Assembly (NCBI GenBank): GCA_020832105.1
Contig: JAFIFH010000029.1
Span: 1 to 64,000, forward strand
Direction of reading: 5' to 3'
From: Idiomarina sp.
GTDB taxonomy: Bacteria > Pseudomonadota > Gammaproteobacteria > Enterobacterales > Alteromonadaceae
Length of the DNA stretch: 64,000 bases
A model generated the notes under the pieces. The model made no database searches and was not told where the DNA came from. It worked only from the letters and a program-made list of their open reading frames with translations. Below are positions 40,752-50,090 of this stretch, piece after piece. Numbering within the stretch: the first letter of the stretch is position 1; every line of letters starts with the position of its first letter. A program made the translations under genes and the position numbers.

Positions 40752-41509
40752 GCATCCGCCTCCTCGGCCTTTGCGCCGAGCCAGGCATAACCGGTTTTCT
40801 CAACTTCTTTAGCCAGTGATGCGTCACCGCTTTTAACGATTTTACCGTCAGCGAGAATATGCACATAGTCAGGCTCAATGTAATCTAACAGGCGTTGATA
40901 ATGGGTTACCACAATAAAGCTACGCTTGCCGTCACGCTGGCTATTAACGCCATTAGCAACGACCTGCAGAGCGTCAACGTCCAGACCGGAGTCTGATTCA
41001 TCCAGAATACACAGGCTTGGCTCAAGCAAAATCATCTGCATAATTTCGTTGCGCTTTTTCTCACCGCCAGAGAAGCCTTCATTCACCCCACGTTTTAAAA
41101 ACGCTAAGGGTAGGTCCACCTGCTGACAAGCCGCTTTGGCTTTCTTCAAAAAGTCAGTCGCACTTAAGGCTTCTTCGCCCCGCGCCAAACGAATCGCATT
41201 CACCGACTCTTTCATAAATTCCATGTTACTAACCCCAGGTATTTCTACCGGGTACTGGAAGGCCAGAAACAAGCCTGCCTGGGCGCGATCTTCTACTTCC
41301 ATATCGAGCAGGTCCTGCCCTTTGAACTCGACACTGCCGCCTTCCACTTCGTAGCCGTCGCGGCCTGATAACACGTAGCCTAACGTACTTTTACCCGCCC
41401 CGTTCGGGCCCATGATCGCGTGTACTTCGCCGGGTTTGATATCCAGGTTCAGACCTTTCAAAATCTCTTTGCCTTCTATGCTGGCACGCAAATCTTTAAT
41501 ATGTATCAT
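40748..41509 (-). CDS. sufC: Fe-S assembly ATPase SufC
   Basis: ABC-type ATPase driving conformational change of SufBD. Walker A GPNGAGKSTL, the SufC signature FSGGEKKRNEI, Walker B LCILDESDSGLDVDAL and the H-loop VVTHYQRLL are intact. 253 residues. Two bases after sufB. Confidence 0.97.
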   Translation of the reverse strand: MIHIKDLRASIEGKEILKGLNLDIKPGEVHAIMGPNGAGKSTLGYVLSGRDGYEVEGGSVEFKGQDLLDMEVEDRAQAGLFLAFQYPVEIPGVSNMEFMKESVNAIRLARGEEALSATDFLKKAKAACQQVDLPLAFLKRGVNEGFSGGEKKRNEIMQMILLEPSLCILDESDSGLDVDALQVVANGVNSQRDGKRSFIVVTHYQRLLDYIEPDYVHILADGKIVKSGDASLAKEVEKTGYAWLGAKAEEADA

Positions 41510-41511
41510 CT

Positions 41512-42948
41512 TTACCCCACTGAACCTTCAAGACTAATTTCTAGCAATTTGCCCGCTTCAACCGCGAACTCCATTGGCAATTCTTTAAATACTTCCTTAC
41601 AGAACCCATTGACGATCATTGAGACCGCTTTTTCAGGGTTAAGCCCACGTTGCCTGCACAGGAACAACTGATCGTCACTCACCTTTGAGGTGGTGGCTTC
41701 GTGCTCAACTATCGCAGACGGATTACGGCTTTCGATGTAAGGAAAGGTATGCGCCGCGCACGTGTCACCAATCAATAACGAGTCACACTCGGTAAAATTA
41801 CGAGCACCATCAGCATTTGGCCCCATCCGCACCAGGCCACGGTATGCATTGCTGCTATTACCCGCAGAAATACCTTTGGAGATAATGGTTGAACGGGTAT
41901 TTTTACCCATATGAATCATTTTGGTACCGGTATCGGCCTGTTGGCGCCCGCGGGTCAGTGCGACGGAATAGAATTCACCCACGCTATTGTCCCCTTTGAG
42001 GATACAACTTGGATACTTCCAGGTAATCGCCGAGCCTGTTTCTACCTGAGTCCAGGAGATCTTCGCGTTGGTTTCAGCGATGCCTCGCTTGGTCACGAAA
42101 TTGTAAATACCACCTTTACCGTTTTCATCACCCGGGTACCAGTTCTGCACGGTAGAATACTTAATTTCAGCATTATCCATCGCCACCAGTTCAACCACTG
42201 CGGCGTGCAATTGGTTCTCGTCGCGCTGTGGTGCGGTACAACCTTCGAGGTAGCTCACGTAGCTCCCTTCTTCGGCAACAATCAAGGTGCGTTCAAACTG
42301 TCCGGTATTGAGCTCGTTAATCCGGAAATAGGTAGAGAGCTCCATCGGGCAACGGGTGCCTTTCGGAATGTAGACAAATGAACCATCAGTAAACACCGCA
42401 CTGTTCAGCGCAGCAAAATAGTTATCGCCTCGCGGCACTACACTACCGATGTATTTTTTTACCAAGTCTGGGTACTTCTGAATCGCTTCAGAAATCGGGC
42501 AGAAAATAACCCCTGCTTCTTCCAGCTTAGCGCGGAAAGTGGTCACTACTGAGACTGAGTCGAACACCGCGTCTACAGCAACGCCGGCCAGCATTTCCTG
42601 CTCGTGCAACGGAATACCAAGTTTTTCGTAGGTGCGCAGTAATTCAGGGTCGACCTCGTCCAACGACTGAGGCTTGTCCTTCATGCTCTTCGGCGCAGAG
42701 TAATAAGAGATGGCCTGATAATCCATTTTTGGATAATCCACATGGGCCCACTCTGGCTCTTCCATTTTCAGCCAGGCACGGTAGGCTTTCAGGCGCCACT
42801 CCAGCATCCATTCAGGTTCATTTTTCATTGCTGAAATGCGCTCAATGACTGATTCGTCAAGACCCGCTGCAAAGGTATCGGACTCAATTTCTGAAACGAA
42901 ACCGGCATCATACTTACGCGATATCGCCTGCTCGATTTGCTCACTCAT
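41512..42948 (-). CDS. sufB: Fe-S scaffold subunit SufB
   Basis: Core scaffold on which the cluster is built. Diagnostic stretches include [46 protein letters not shown] and [18 protein letters not shown]. 478 residues. First gene of sufBCDSATE, about 35 bases after the -10 of an IscR-covered promoter. Confidence 0.97.
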   Translation of the reverse strand: MSEQIEQAISRKYDAGFVSEIESDTFAAGLDESVIERISAMKNEPEWMLEWRLKAYRAWLKMEEPEWAHVDYPKMDYQAISYYSAPKSMKDKPQSLDEVDPELLRTYEKLGIPLHEQEMLAGVAVDAVFDSVSVVTTFRAKLEEAGVIFCPISEAIQKYPDLVKKYIGSVVPRGDNYFAALNSAVFTDGSFVYIPKGTRCPMELSTYFRINELNTGQFERTLIVAEEGSYVSYLEGCTAPQRDENQLHAAVVELVAMDNAEIKYSTVQNWYPGDENGKGGIYNFVTKRGIAETNAKISWTQVETGSAITWKYPSCILKGDNSVGEFYSVALTRGRQQADTGTKMIHMGKNTRSTIISKGISAGNSSNAYRGLVRMGPNADGARNFTECDSLLIGDTCAAHTFPYIESRNPSAIVEHEATTSKVSDDQLFLCRQRGLNPEKAVSMIVNGFCKEVFKELPMEFAVEAGKLLEISLEGSVG

Positions 42949-42984
42949 GACATACTCACTCGGGTAGCTGAACTAATGGCCCTG

Positions 42985-43017
42985 ATTATATAGTACCCGA
43001 CTATTTCACTCAAGTAT
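42985..43017 (-). promoter_or_regulatory. suf operon promoter with overlapping IscR type-1 operator
   Basis: On the minus strand TTGAGT (43013-43008) and a perfect TATAAT (42990-42985) are 17 bases apart. The 25-base segment 42993-43017 matches 23 of 25 positions of the IscR type-1 consensus when read on the plus strand (GTACCCGACT, ATTTC, ACTCAAGTAT). The operator thus covers the -35 and spacer in the same geometry as at iscR. Confidence 0.85.
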
Positions 43018-43259
43018 TGAAGCCGTGGATGCACCTTACCGCCCCCGTCCCCAGCAGAACATTCGTTTTAAATACAATCGCTTAGTATGTGCATACCCCA
43101 CCTGCGGTAAAGAATGGTAAGTATTTTCAAAAATTCTGGTAATATTTAACAAAATTCCAATAAATAGAGATGCGCCCCATAACATTTAGTTATAACTTGT
43201 TGTTGTTTTAACTTACAAATGTCGGTGGCAGCGCTAAATCTCAAAAAAAAAAGCAATGG

Positions 43260-45116
43260 ATGATGGGTAAACTTTCGATATTGGCCAGGACGGCATTTTT
43301 TGCTATCAACTTATGCGGGTGCTTCGCCCTGCTAGGTGCGCTTGCAACTGCCCAGGCCACATCCCTGGGCGGTAATAACACCGAGCAGCGATTTTACCTG
43401 AGTCAGAATCATGCCTATTCAGCACCTCCTGTCCTCTCCAGCGCTATACTGATCGACCCATCCGCTACTGCCACATTTCAGGACGTGCAGCAGGCAGAGT
43501 TCACCACCATAGAGTCGCACAAAGACTTACATCTTGCTTATACACATGCGGCAGCCTGGCTGAAAACCCGGATCCACAATGATAGCGATCTCACCCGTAC
43601 ATTGTTTCTGCGTTTTGACAATCCATCTCTGGCAGACATTGAGCTTTACGTGATGACTAAGAATGGCAATGGTGTGCCACAAAGAACGATGCGCAGCGGC
43701 CTTGATGTGCCGTTGTCTCAACGCGCTTATGTTACTCGCTTAAGTAGCTTTCCAATGACCTTCGAACCCCGGCAAACTTTACTTATTTACACTCGGGTGG
43801 CGTCGCCAGCCAGTACCAGCCTTAGCTTTAATCTACTGGACGAGTTCGAACACCGCAATTCCGCTTACCGACACAGCTTTTGGCTAACCGCCTACTTCGG
43901 CATGTTTTGCGCCTTAGCATTGTATAACCTGCTGTTGTTTAGCGGGCTGCGCGACAAGGTGTTTGCGCTGTACGCAGTGTTTGCAATGAGTTTTGGCATC
44001 GCCGGGCTCTCCTTTAACGGCCTTGGCACTCTGCTGTTCTGGGGCGATGGGCAGATTAATTCTTATCGGGTAGTCGCCGTTGGCTATACCCTATCTGCGT
44101 TTTTTGGCACCCTGTTCACCCAGCAATTTTTGCATACCCAGGTTATTACTCCGGGCTGGCACCGTTACCTGAACGTCCTGGCACTGTTCGCCGCAGGCGG
44201 CGTGGTGGGGGCCGCGACGTTACCGACAATGACCGCGTTACAACTGATGGACGTCGTCGGACTCGCGGTATGTGTCAGCCTGCTTAGCTGTGGTATCTAC
44301 TGTGCCTGCAAAGGCGTGGCTGGTGCGCGCATCTTTGTACTCGCCTGGTGCTTATTACTTATCGGAGCCAGCGCCTTCGCCCTGCGCAACCTGGGTCTGC
44401 TGCCGTCAAATATCTATACCATGTACGGTTTGCAATTTGGCTCAGCACTGGAGATGCTGCTGCTTTCGTTTGGCCTGGTGGCGCGCTTCCACACCCTGAA
44501 ACGACAAAAAGAGATCGCTCAGTCACGGATGTTGCTGGCAATGAAACAAAATGAGCTGGAGCTTGAGCAGAAAGTTGCGCAACGCACACAGGAACTGGAG
44601 AACATGGCTAGCACCGATATGCTGACCGGCTTACTCAACCGCAATGGGATGGCCCGTTATCTGAATACCATGCTGCAAAGAAGCCGTCGCGCTGAAGATG
44701 CGAACCACACTACATCACAGGTCACCCTGTATATGCTTGATTTAGATGACTTCAAACCGGTCAATGATATTTATGGTCACGAGGCAGGTGACGTCGTACT
44801 GAAAGAAGTGGCGAAGCGACTACAAAACACAGCCCGTGGCAAGGATGGCATTGCACGATTTGGGGGTGACGAGTTCATAATCATTAGCGAAGATTCGCTA
44901 AAAGACGCAAAACTGCAGCAAGCCAACATCGACGCTTTTATTGAGCGCCTGCAGGACGTTATTCGTAAGCCCATCATGTTACCCGATGGGAACGAAGTGT
45001 CGGTACACGCCTCAGTGGGCCATGCCACAAGCCTGGGCCGCGCTGATATTGACCAAATGCTGCGCAATGCCGATATCGCCATGTACTGCGCGAAACGGCA
45101 AAAGGCAGCAAGTTAG
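43260..45116 (+). CDS. Membrane diguanylate cyclase with 7TMR-DISM sensor
   Basis: 618 residues: signal peptide (FFAINLCGCFALLGALATAQA), periplasmic DISM-type carbohydrate/ligand-binding domain (about 50-200), seven membrane spans (about 205-405), a coiled-coil linker (LELEQKVAQRTQELEN) and a C-terminal GGDEF domain. The active-site GGDEF is at 535-539 and the inhibitory I-site RGKD at 526-529, so the enzyme should make c-di-GMP with product inhibition. Two adjacent ATGs (43260, 43263) without a strong ribosome site. It converges on the permease gene with 7 bases between stops. Confidence 0.9.
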   Translation: MMGKLSILARTAFFAINLCGCFALLGALATAQATSLGGNNTEQRFYLSQNHAYSAPPVLSSAILIDPSATATFQDVQQAEFTTIESHKDLHLAYTHAAAWLKTRIHNDSDLTRTLFLRFDNPSLADIELYVMTKNGNGVPQRTMRSGLDVPLSQRAYVTRLSSFPMTFEPRQTLLIYTRVASPASTSLSFNLLDEFEHRNSAYRHSFWLTAYFGMFCALALYNLLLFSGLRDKVFALYAVFAMSFGIAGLSFNGLGTLLFWGDGQINSYRVVAVGYTLSAFFGTLFTQQFLHTQVITPGWHRYLNVLALFAAGGVVGAATLPTMTALQLMDVVGLAVCVSLLSCGIYCACKGVAGARIFVLAWCLLLIGASAFALRNLGLLPSNIYTMYGLQFGSALEMLLLSFGLVARFHTLKRQKEIAQSRMLLAMKQNELELEQKVAQRTQELENMASTDMLTGLLNRNGMARYLNTMLQRSRRAEDANHTTSQVTLYMLDLDDFKPVNDIYGHEAGDVVLKEVAKRLQNTARGKDGIARFGGDEFIIISEDSLKDAKLQQANIDAFIERLQDVIRKPIMLPDGNEVSVHASVGHATSLGRADIDQMLRNADIAMYCAKRQKAAS

Positions 45117-45123
45117 TAACGGT

Positions 45124-46314
45124 TTAAACCAGTCGAAACGCAACCATCAGCTGTGCAATGATCACCAGCGCACCTATCACCAGCGCTACATTCAGGGCCA
45201 GGGTTCCACCGGCGACCTGATAGCCACCATGGGGCTTCTCGGCACGTACCTTACGCACCATGATCACCGGTAAAATGATTGCAATCACTACCAGCGCGAT
45301 CGCTGCGTAGCCAAGCGCCATGATAAAACCCTGCGGGTAAAACAAGGCGAAAATCAGGGGTGGAATAAAGGTCAGTAAACCAGTTTGAGCACGACCTCGC
45401 TTATTGTTCTGGCGCTTGAATTTTTCCGCCAGAAAATCAAACAAGCCCAGACTGACACCAAGGAAGGATGTAGCTAACGCCAAATCGGCAAACAGATAGA
45501 TAGATGCCTCGACCCAGGGTGACTGCACCGCGGCGGCGATGGAGCTGACAAAGCCTGGCAAGTTATCATTCTGCAGCAGAACACTCTGCCCTACGGCGCC
45601 AAAGCTCAGCGCTTGCCAGATGATATACACCACCAGCGGCAGTGCCGAACCAATCAGCACGATTTTACGCAGTGCCGCCATGTCTTTATTGACATAACGC
45701 ACCAGCGAAGGAATACAGCTGTGAAAACCGAACGAGGTAAATATAACTGGTAATGCAGCGACTAACAGCCCCTGTTCAATAGGCAGGTCTAGCAAGTGTC
45801 CACCAGACACCTGAGGGGTCAACATCACCATAGTAACCGCGAGCACGACAAGCTTAATCACAAACAGAATACGGTTTATAATATCAACCTTACTGGTGCC
45901 CAGTGACACCACCAGCCCGATAATCAAAGTAAATACCAGCGCGCCGCTAAAATCAGGCGCACCTGGCAGGTGGCCAATCACCCGCTGCTGCATTAACGCA
46001 CCGCCCCCCGCGATATAGGCAGCACATAGCGCATAGAGTAAAAACAGCATAGATATGGTTGCTGCAAGGCGTCCCTTCCAACCAAGAAAGGCTTCAGCAA
46101 GTCCATGCAAGGTTGCGGTAATAGGTACATGCTGGTGAAGTTCAAGCATTAACAGGCCGGTATACGCCATCAGCACCCAGATACCGAGCATAATGACCAC
46201 TGAGGTACCAAACCCTAAACCAGCTGAGGTGAGTGGTAAGGCGAGCATTCCTGCACCTATGGTGGTGCCGGCAAGAATGAAAATACTTCCGAGAATTCGA
46301 CTACGGTTACTCAA
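45124..46314 (-). CDS. Aromatic amino acid permease, TyrP-like
   Basis: 396-residue member of the hydroxy/aromatic amino acid permease family with about 11 membrane spans. N-terminal GSIFILAGTTIGAGMLALPL and the stretch ALPVIFTSFGFHSCIPSLVRY match TyrP/Mtr proteins; overall layout is closest to TyrP (tyrosine:proton symport). The start appears to be TTG at 46314, aligning with the TyrP N-terminus; AAGGA is 14 bases upstream. I see no clear TyrR box. The 5' region contains a tandem repeat. Confidence 0.85.
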   Translation of the reverse strand: MSNRSRILGSIFILAGTTIGAGMLALPLTSAGLGFGTSVVIMLGIWVLMAYTGLLMLELHQHVPITATLHGLAEAFLGWKGRLAATISMLFLLYALCAAYIAGGGALMQQRVIGHLPGAPDFSGALVFTLIIGLVVSLGTSKVDIINRILFVIKLVVLAVTMVMLTPQVSGGHLLDLPIEQGLLVAALPVIFTSFGFHSCIPSLVRYVNKDMAALRKIVLIGSALPLVVYIIWQALSFGAVGQSVLLQNDNLPGFVSSIAAAVQSPWVEASIYLFADLALATSFLGVSLGLFDFLAEKFKRQNNKRGRAQTGLLTFIPPLIFALFYPQGFIMALGYAAIALVVIAIILPVIMVRKVRAEKPHGGYQVAGGTLALNVALVIGALVIIAQLMVAFRLV

Positions 46315-46330
46315 AACGGTGATGTCCTTA

Positions 46331-46348
46331 TTGTTCTTGTTGTTCTTG
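46331..46348. repeat. Tandem 9-base repeat ahead of the permease gene
   Basis: TTGTTCTTG occurs twice head to tail, followed by further T/G-rich sequence to 46356. It lies in the untranslated leader of the minus-strand permease gene, just before its ribosome site. Confidence 0.6.
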
Positions 46349-46532
46349 TTTTTGTTATCACGCGCGGCCGATTTATTCTTCAGTGGATGTAGCTCGCGAC
46401 ATGTGCACTTTTTAGTGTATGCGAAAGGCTAGCCGACTTTGCAGCAAAGTGGAAGTGTTAAAAAACTAGATTCATTACAGTTTATTACGCAACAAAGGAT
46501 GCAACAAATTCGAAAAGGTGAGGTCGGAGTGC

Positions 46533-46550
46533 TATACCTGCTTAGGTATA
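46533..46550. repeat. Inverted repeat upstream of the second beta-barrel gene
   Basis: TATACC (46533-46538) and GGTATA (46545-46550) flank TGCTTA. Together with the following TATACT it could be an operator at the promoter of the gene starting at 46645. The rest of the 330-base gap 46315-46644 shows no gene. Confidence 0.35.
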
Positions 46551-46644
46551 TATACTAACTGGACGGTCAGTCGGCGGGCTTTAACAGCCTGCTGTGATGA
46601 AGCATTCCAGCGAGGACTCACTAGCTACTTAATAAGGACTTTAT

Positions 46645-47280
46645 ATGAAATTAACTTTGTTTGCCGCCCTCACCCTCAGCGCGGTTACTTTCAGTGCTAC
46701 AGCGCAAACTTCGCTGGTGCCGACTCAACACCAGCCTTCTTTCAACTTCGTTCAGGCGGGTTACCAGAGTTACGACATGGGCACCATATCGGGTGATTTA
46801 GATGGCTTTGCGCTGCGTGGCAGTTTTGAATTCACCGAGCAACTATTTGCAACTTTGGACTATGAAGACCTCTCCGGCAGTAATTGGAATGACGGTTTTG
46901 GTGCAAGCAGCGACACCCGAGAACTTTATTTAAACCTTGGCTATCAGTTTTATCAGCAGGGTAGTACCTCTTTATATGCAACCGCTGGTTTGGCCTGGTA
47001 TGAGTTTAAAGCGAACTACAATTTTGCTGGACTGCCTGAATCATCTTTTTCCGACGATGATACCGGGTTTAACGCGCTGATTGGTGTGCGTCATCGTTTT
47101 ACTGAGTACCTTGAAGTAGACGCATCTGTTCGCCATGTGGATATCGGCGGTGATAGCGAGCAGATATTTAGCCTGTCAGGGCGCTATTATATTAACCCGC
47201 GCTTTAGTATCGATGCCCGATACACAAGAATTGACAGTGATCTCTCAGGGGTAGGTATTGGTGCCTCATACCATTTTTAG
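46645..47280 (+). CDS. Outer-membrane beta-barrel protein, small (type 2)
   Basis: 211 residues with a clean signal peptide (MKLTLFAALTLSAVTFSATAQ), alternating amphipathic strands (LYLNLGYQFY, FNALIGVRHRF, IFSLSGRYYI) and terminal GIGASYHF. The C-terminal half parallels the protein at 35326-35958 (ELDANIRHLNI against EVDASVRHVDI, SEQI, then YHF), so the two are paralogues. AAGGA lies 8 bases before the ATG. Function unknown. Confidence 0.8.
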   Translation: MKLTLFAALTLSAVTFSATAQTSLVPTQHQPSFNFVQAGYQSYDMGTISGDLDGFALRGSFEFTEQLFATLDYEDLSGSNWNDGFGASSDTRELYLNLGYQFYQQGSTSLYATAGLAWYEFKANYNFAGLPESSFSDDDTGFNALIGVRHRFTEYLEVDASVRHVDIGGDSEQIFSLSGRYYINPRFSIDARYTRIDSDLSGVGIGASYHF

Positions 47281-47313
47281 GGACGGTTAAAGGTTCCTTT
47301 ACGTGGACAACAT

Positions 47314-47342
47314 AAAAAACGCCCTGCAGACCGGGCGTTTTT
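47314..47342. terminator. Bidirectional terminator between the beta-barrel gene and the methyltransferase gene
   Basis: AACGCCC (47318-47324) pairs with GGGCGTT (47333-47339); A-run on the left and T-run on the right serve the two convergent genes. Confidence 0.88.
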
Positions 47343-47357
47343 GCTCATCATTTGCCG

Positions 47358-48005
47358 TTAGCCGTTGTCGCGCACAAACAACAAGGTGTGCCAGCGGGTC
47401 CCTTCTCGTCCCTGAGCGTCACTGCTGACATGCTCATCCACACACCAGAAACCAAGGGCTTCTGCAATGGTATTGAGCTGGTTTGGGGTCACCGGTGAAA
47501 ATAAGCGCCCATTTGGATCGCGAAAATCATCGCCGATATCTGGCCGTGCAGCGGGTATTGATAGCAGCATCCGCCCATCATCAGTCAAGCACTGCGACAT
47601 CTCCTGCAATGCACGGGGCAATTGAGCTTCAGGTAAGTGCATCAACACCGCGGAGCAAATAATCGCATCAAAGCTATGAGGGGCGTTTAAAGGTGCTGGC
47701 AATTCCGCTCGTAAACCATCGGGTAAGTACCCTTTAAAAAGCCGTTCCTTAAGCTGTGGGTCCGCTTCAATAGCCAGCTCCCGCAGCGCATCCACCGGCT
47801 CGACGCCGTAGGCATCGAAGCCCAAATCGAGCAACCTCTGCACATCCCGGCCACTACCAGCACCGACATCCAGCACTCGGGTTCGTGGCAATAGCGCGCT
47901 CTTGAAAAAATTCGCAATCCCCCCCTCGACCTGCTGGTAGCGCTTAAAAACACTCTCTGCATGCTTACGATAATAAGCCATTGTTACTGAATCGCCGAAC
48001 GCCAT
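47358..48005 (-). CDS. Class I SAM-dependent methyltransferase, substrate unknown
   Basis: 215 residues with SAM motif I VLDVGAGSGRDVQRL (about 44-58), the acidic motif II region AYGVEPV and motif IV FDAIICSAVLMHLPE. This is the Methyltransf_11/25 type fold, as in enzymes that methylate small molecules or tRNA bases; no diagnostic substrate motif is visible. AAGGA stands 6 bases before the ATG. Confidence 0.82.
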   Translation of the reverse strand: MAFGDSVTMAYYRKHAESVFKRYQQVEGGIANFFKSALLPRTRVLDVGAGSGRDVQRLLDLGFDAYGVEPVDALRELAIEADPQLKERLFKGYLPDGLRAELPAPLNAPHSFDAIICSAVLMHLPEAQLPRALQEMSQCLTDDGRMLLSIPAARPDIGDDFRDPNGRLFSPVTPNQLNTIAEALGFWCVDEHVSSDAQGREGTRWHTLLFVRDNG

Positions 48006-48092
48006 ATCTATTCCTTTGCCTGGTTTGCTGCATATTGATTATGTGCCAAACAAAACGTTAACACCATGTTAGTGGTCGGACAAGCTTGATCG

Positions 48093-49937
48093 TCAGCGTA
48101 GCTCCCGGGAGAGGTTGAAACGCGCTTCCTGCTGAGCTTCAAGTTCACTGAATACCCCATGCACCAGTAATTCCGCCTCATCTTTAAGCGTCGCTTCGAG
48201 TTCTTGTTGATGTGCCTCCACACCATCCATCAGGGTAGTGAACATTTCCTCTCGATTAATTCGCTCGTCACCGTAATTAAGCACCAGGTCGGTGCCGATC
48301 CAGGTTGCACCGCCGAGTATCAACATACAAATGGGCCCGCATACACTACCGGCACTGGCGGCCGTGGCACTGCTGCCTGCACGCACACTAAAGCGCGCAA
48401 AGACGCTGGCAAACATACGCCGGGCGCCAGCGCGACCGGCAACGGCGGCACCTGGCGTCAAGGCACGGCTCATCAACAACAACCCCGGCGCTACCCCGGC
48501 ACCGACACCTGATTTATGGATCAACTGGTCGACATCAACATTGAGCGGCGTAAGTTCAACACACCAGGGAACCTGCACTGGGCTTGCCACAACCTCATCC
48601 CGATATGAGATGGCGGCCTGCTGCACAATAGCAGTTAAATCGCGATTCAACTGAACTTGTGCAGCCTCGAGTGGCGCTTGCAGACTAGCCGCCATAAAGA
48701 CATCAATTTTCTCGGCCATCAGTTGGTCAAACTGTTGTTGGGTAAAACTACTGCGCATCAGGTATGCCAGCTGGGTGTACTGACCTGCTAAGGAGAAATT
48801 CCAGTCCAGGAAGCCATTGACCGCATCGTCTGCACGGGCATAGGCGCTATCCAGGGCCTGCTCAATGCGCTGGTGCAGGCGAGCAATCACTTGCGCTTCA
48901 TATTCCGTTCGCAGTGCTTGGTTGCGTGCCCGATAATCTTCTCGTAAAGAATCAATACGCTCTGCGCTGCAGGGGTCCTGTTCTAGCTGCCCTCGCTCGC
49001 TACGCTGGGCCTGAATGCCGTCAGTCCAGCCTTGCCAGGGCTCAGCCAAACGACTGTCAGCCACAAACCAGGTGACGCTGGCAACCAATGCCACCAGTAA
49101 CCAGATGACAAGCCCACGCCCGAACCGTTGCCGAGGTGCCGTTGAGATTGCCTGATAGTCGCTCATCAGTGCGTAGGCACCGAGCAGCAGTAACCATATC
49201 AGCGCCACCTGAATGACCATCGCAAACATCACCACGAGCCAGAAAGCAAGAGTTAGCCACCAGGGAAAAGTGCCGCTGATCAGTTGGGTAATATGCCAAA
49301 AGCCAGAATACAGTGCCGCGTTGACCCCAAGCATCCAGCCACTGAGCTGCAGTTGTGCAGTGGCAAGTTCGGCCTGGTAAGCCTGTTGCATCACCTCGAC
49401 AAGCGACAGGTGGCGGGTTTGTGGCACTTCAGTCACCCAATAGTGCAACGCCAATAATGCCAACACCAGTAACATAATATTGAGCCAGTGACTTACCCGC
49501 AGCGCTACACTGGTTTGGTGAACAGGTTCGATATGGCGCTCAACCCAGGGCCGCAGCGCGCCTTGAATGAGATGAAATGAAATCACACTGCCCGCGATGA
49601 CCGCCCATTCCGGCCCGCTCAGTCGGGCGGAGGCAATCAATGCGGCTGCCGCCAGCGCCAGGGAACTTAGTGCCACCAGCAACTGCACCCAGCTACTTTG
49701 CCACAGTCTTTGCCGCCAGTGACTTTCGTGCCTGGTGAGCAGGCCGATATAAGCATGCCTGCGCAAAAGCATCACCTGGGTAAGATAACTGTAGATGAGA
49801 AAGCTACTGCCGATCAGGGTTAGCCACAAAGTGACCACGCCCATTGCAGACAAAGGATAAAATGCCAGCACCAGCAATATCGCTGCACTGGCGAGCAAAT
49901 GGCCGGCACCGGTCTTATAGGGTAATTCCAGCGACAA
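48093..49937 (-). CDS. Large polytopic membrane protein of unknown function
   Basis: 614 residues that I cannot assign. About seven membrane spans lie in the first 295 residues. A hydrophilic, mostly helical region follows (about 296-475) with two isolated cysteines (323 and 459) that could pair. Next is a Gly/Ala-rich, weakly hydrophobic stretch (476-550; GVGAGVAPGLLL, GAAVAGRAGAR, GSSATAASAGSVCGPIC, LGGATWIGTDLVLNY) and then an acidic coiled-coil tail (NREEMFTTLMDGVEAHQQ onward). The start is TTG with AAGGAG 6 bases upstream. It could be a channel or transport-linked scaffold; that is conjecture. Divergent from ydbH. Confidence 0.75.
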   Translation of the reverse strand: MSLELPYKTGAGHLLASAAILLVLAFYPLSAMGVVTLWLTLIGSSFLIYSYLTQVMLLRRHAYIGLLTRHESHWRQRLWQSSWVQLLVALSSLALAAAALIASARLSGPEWAVIAGSVISFHLIQGALRPWVERHIEPVHQTSVALRVSHWLNIMLLVLALLALHYWVTEVPQTRHLSLVEVMQQAYQAELATAQLQLSGWMLGVNAALYSGFWHITQLISGTFPWWLTLAFWLVVMFAMVIQVALIWLLLLGAYALMSDYQAISTAPRQRFGRGLVIWLLVALVASVTWFVADSRLAEPWQGWTDGIQAQRSERGQLEQDPCSAERIDSLREDYRARNQALRTEYEAQVIARLHQRIEQALDSAYARADDAVNGFLDWNFSLAGQYTQLAYLMRSSFTQQQFDQLMAEKIDVFMAASLQAPLEAAQVQLNRDLTAIVQQAAISYRDEVVASPVQVPWCVELTPLNVDVDQLIHKSGVGAGVAPGLLLMSRALTPGAAVAGRAGARRMFASVFARFSVRAGSSATAASAGSVCGPICMLILGGATWIGTDLVLNYGDERINREEMFTTLMDGVEAHQQELEATLKDEAELLVHGVFSELEAQQEARFNLSRELR

Positions 49938-50090
49938 ACAAATCTCCTTTACATTATGCTACGCGGCAACCAGCTATACTCCAGCTACAATAATTCATTA
50001 GCTAAAATAGAGCAGTCATTGCCTAAGCTTTCATTGTCATCTCATTGTTAGCGCAAAGATAGCCTTTAACAACTTTTTAGGAAACTCCTG

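Noticed and set aside
43018-43259. Possible gene or RNA in the gap between the suf promoter and the diguanylate cyclase gene
   Set aside because: Apart from the suf promoter the gap is AT-rich with no frame, no terminator and only a distant 7-base repeat; nothing to support.
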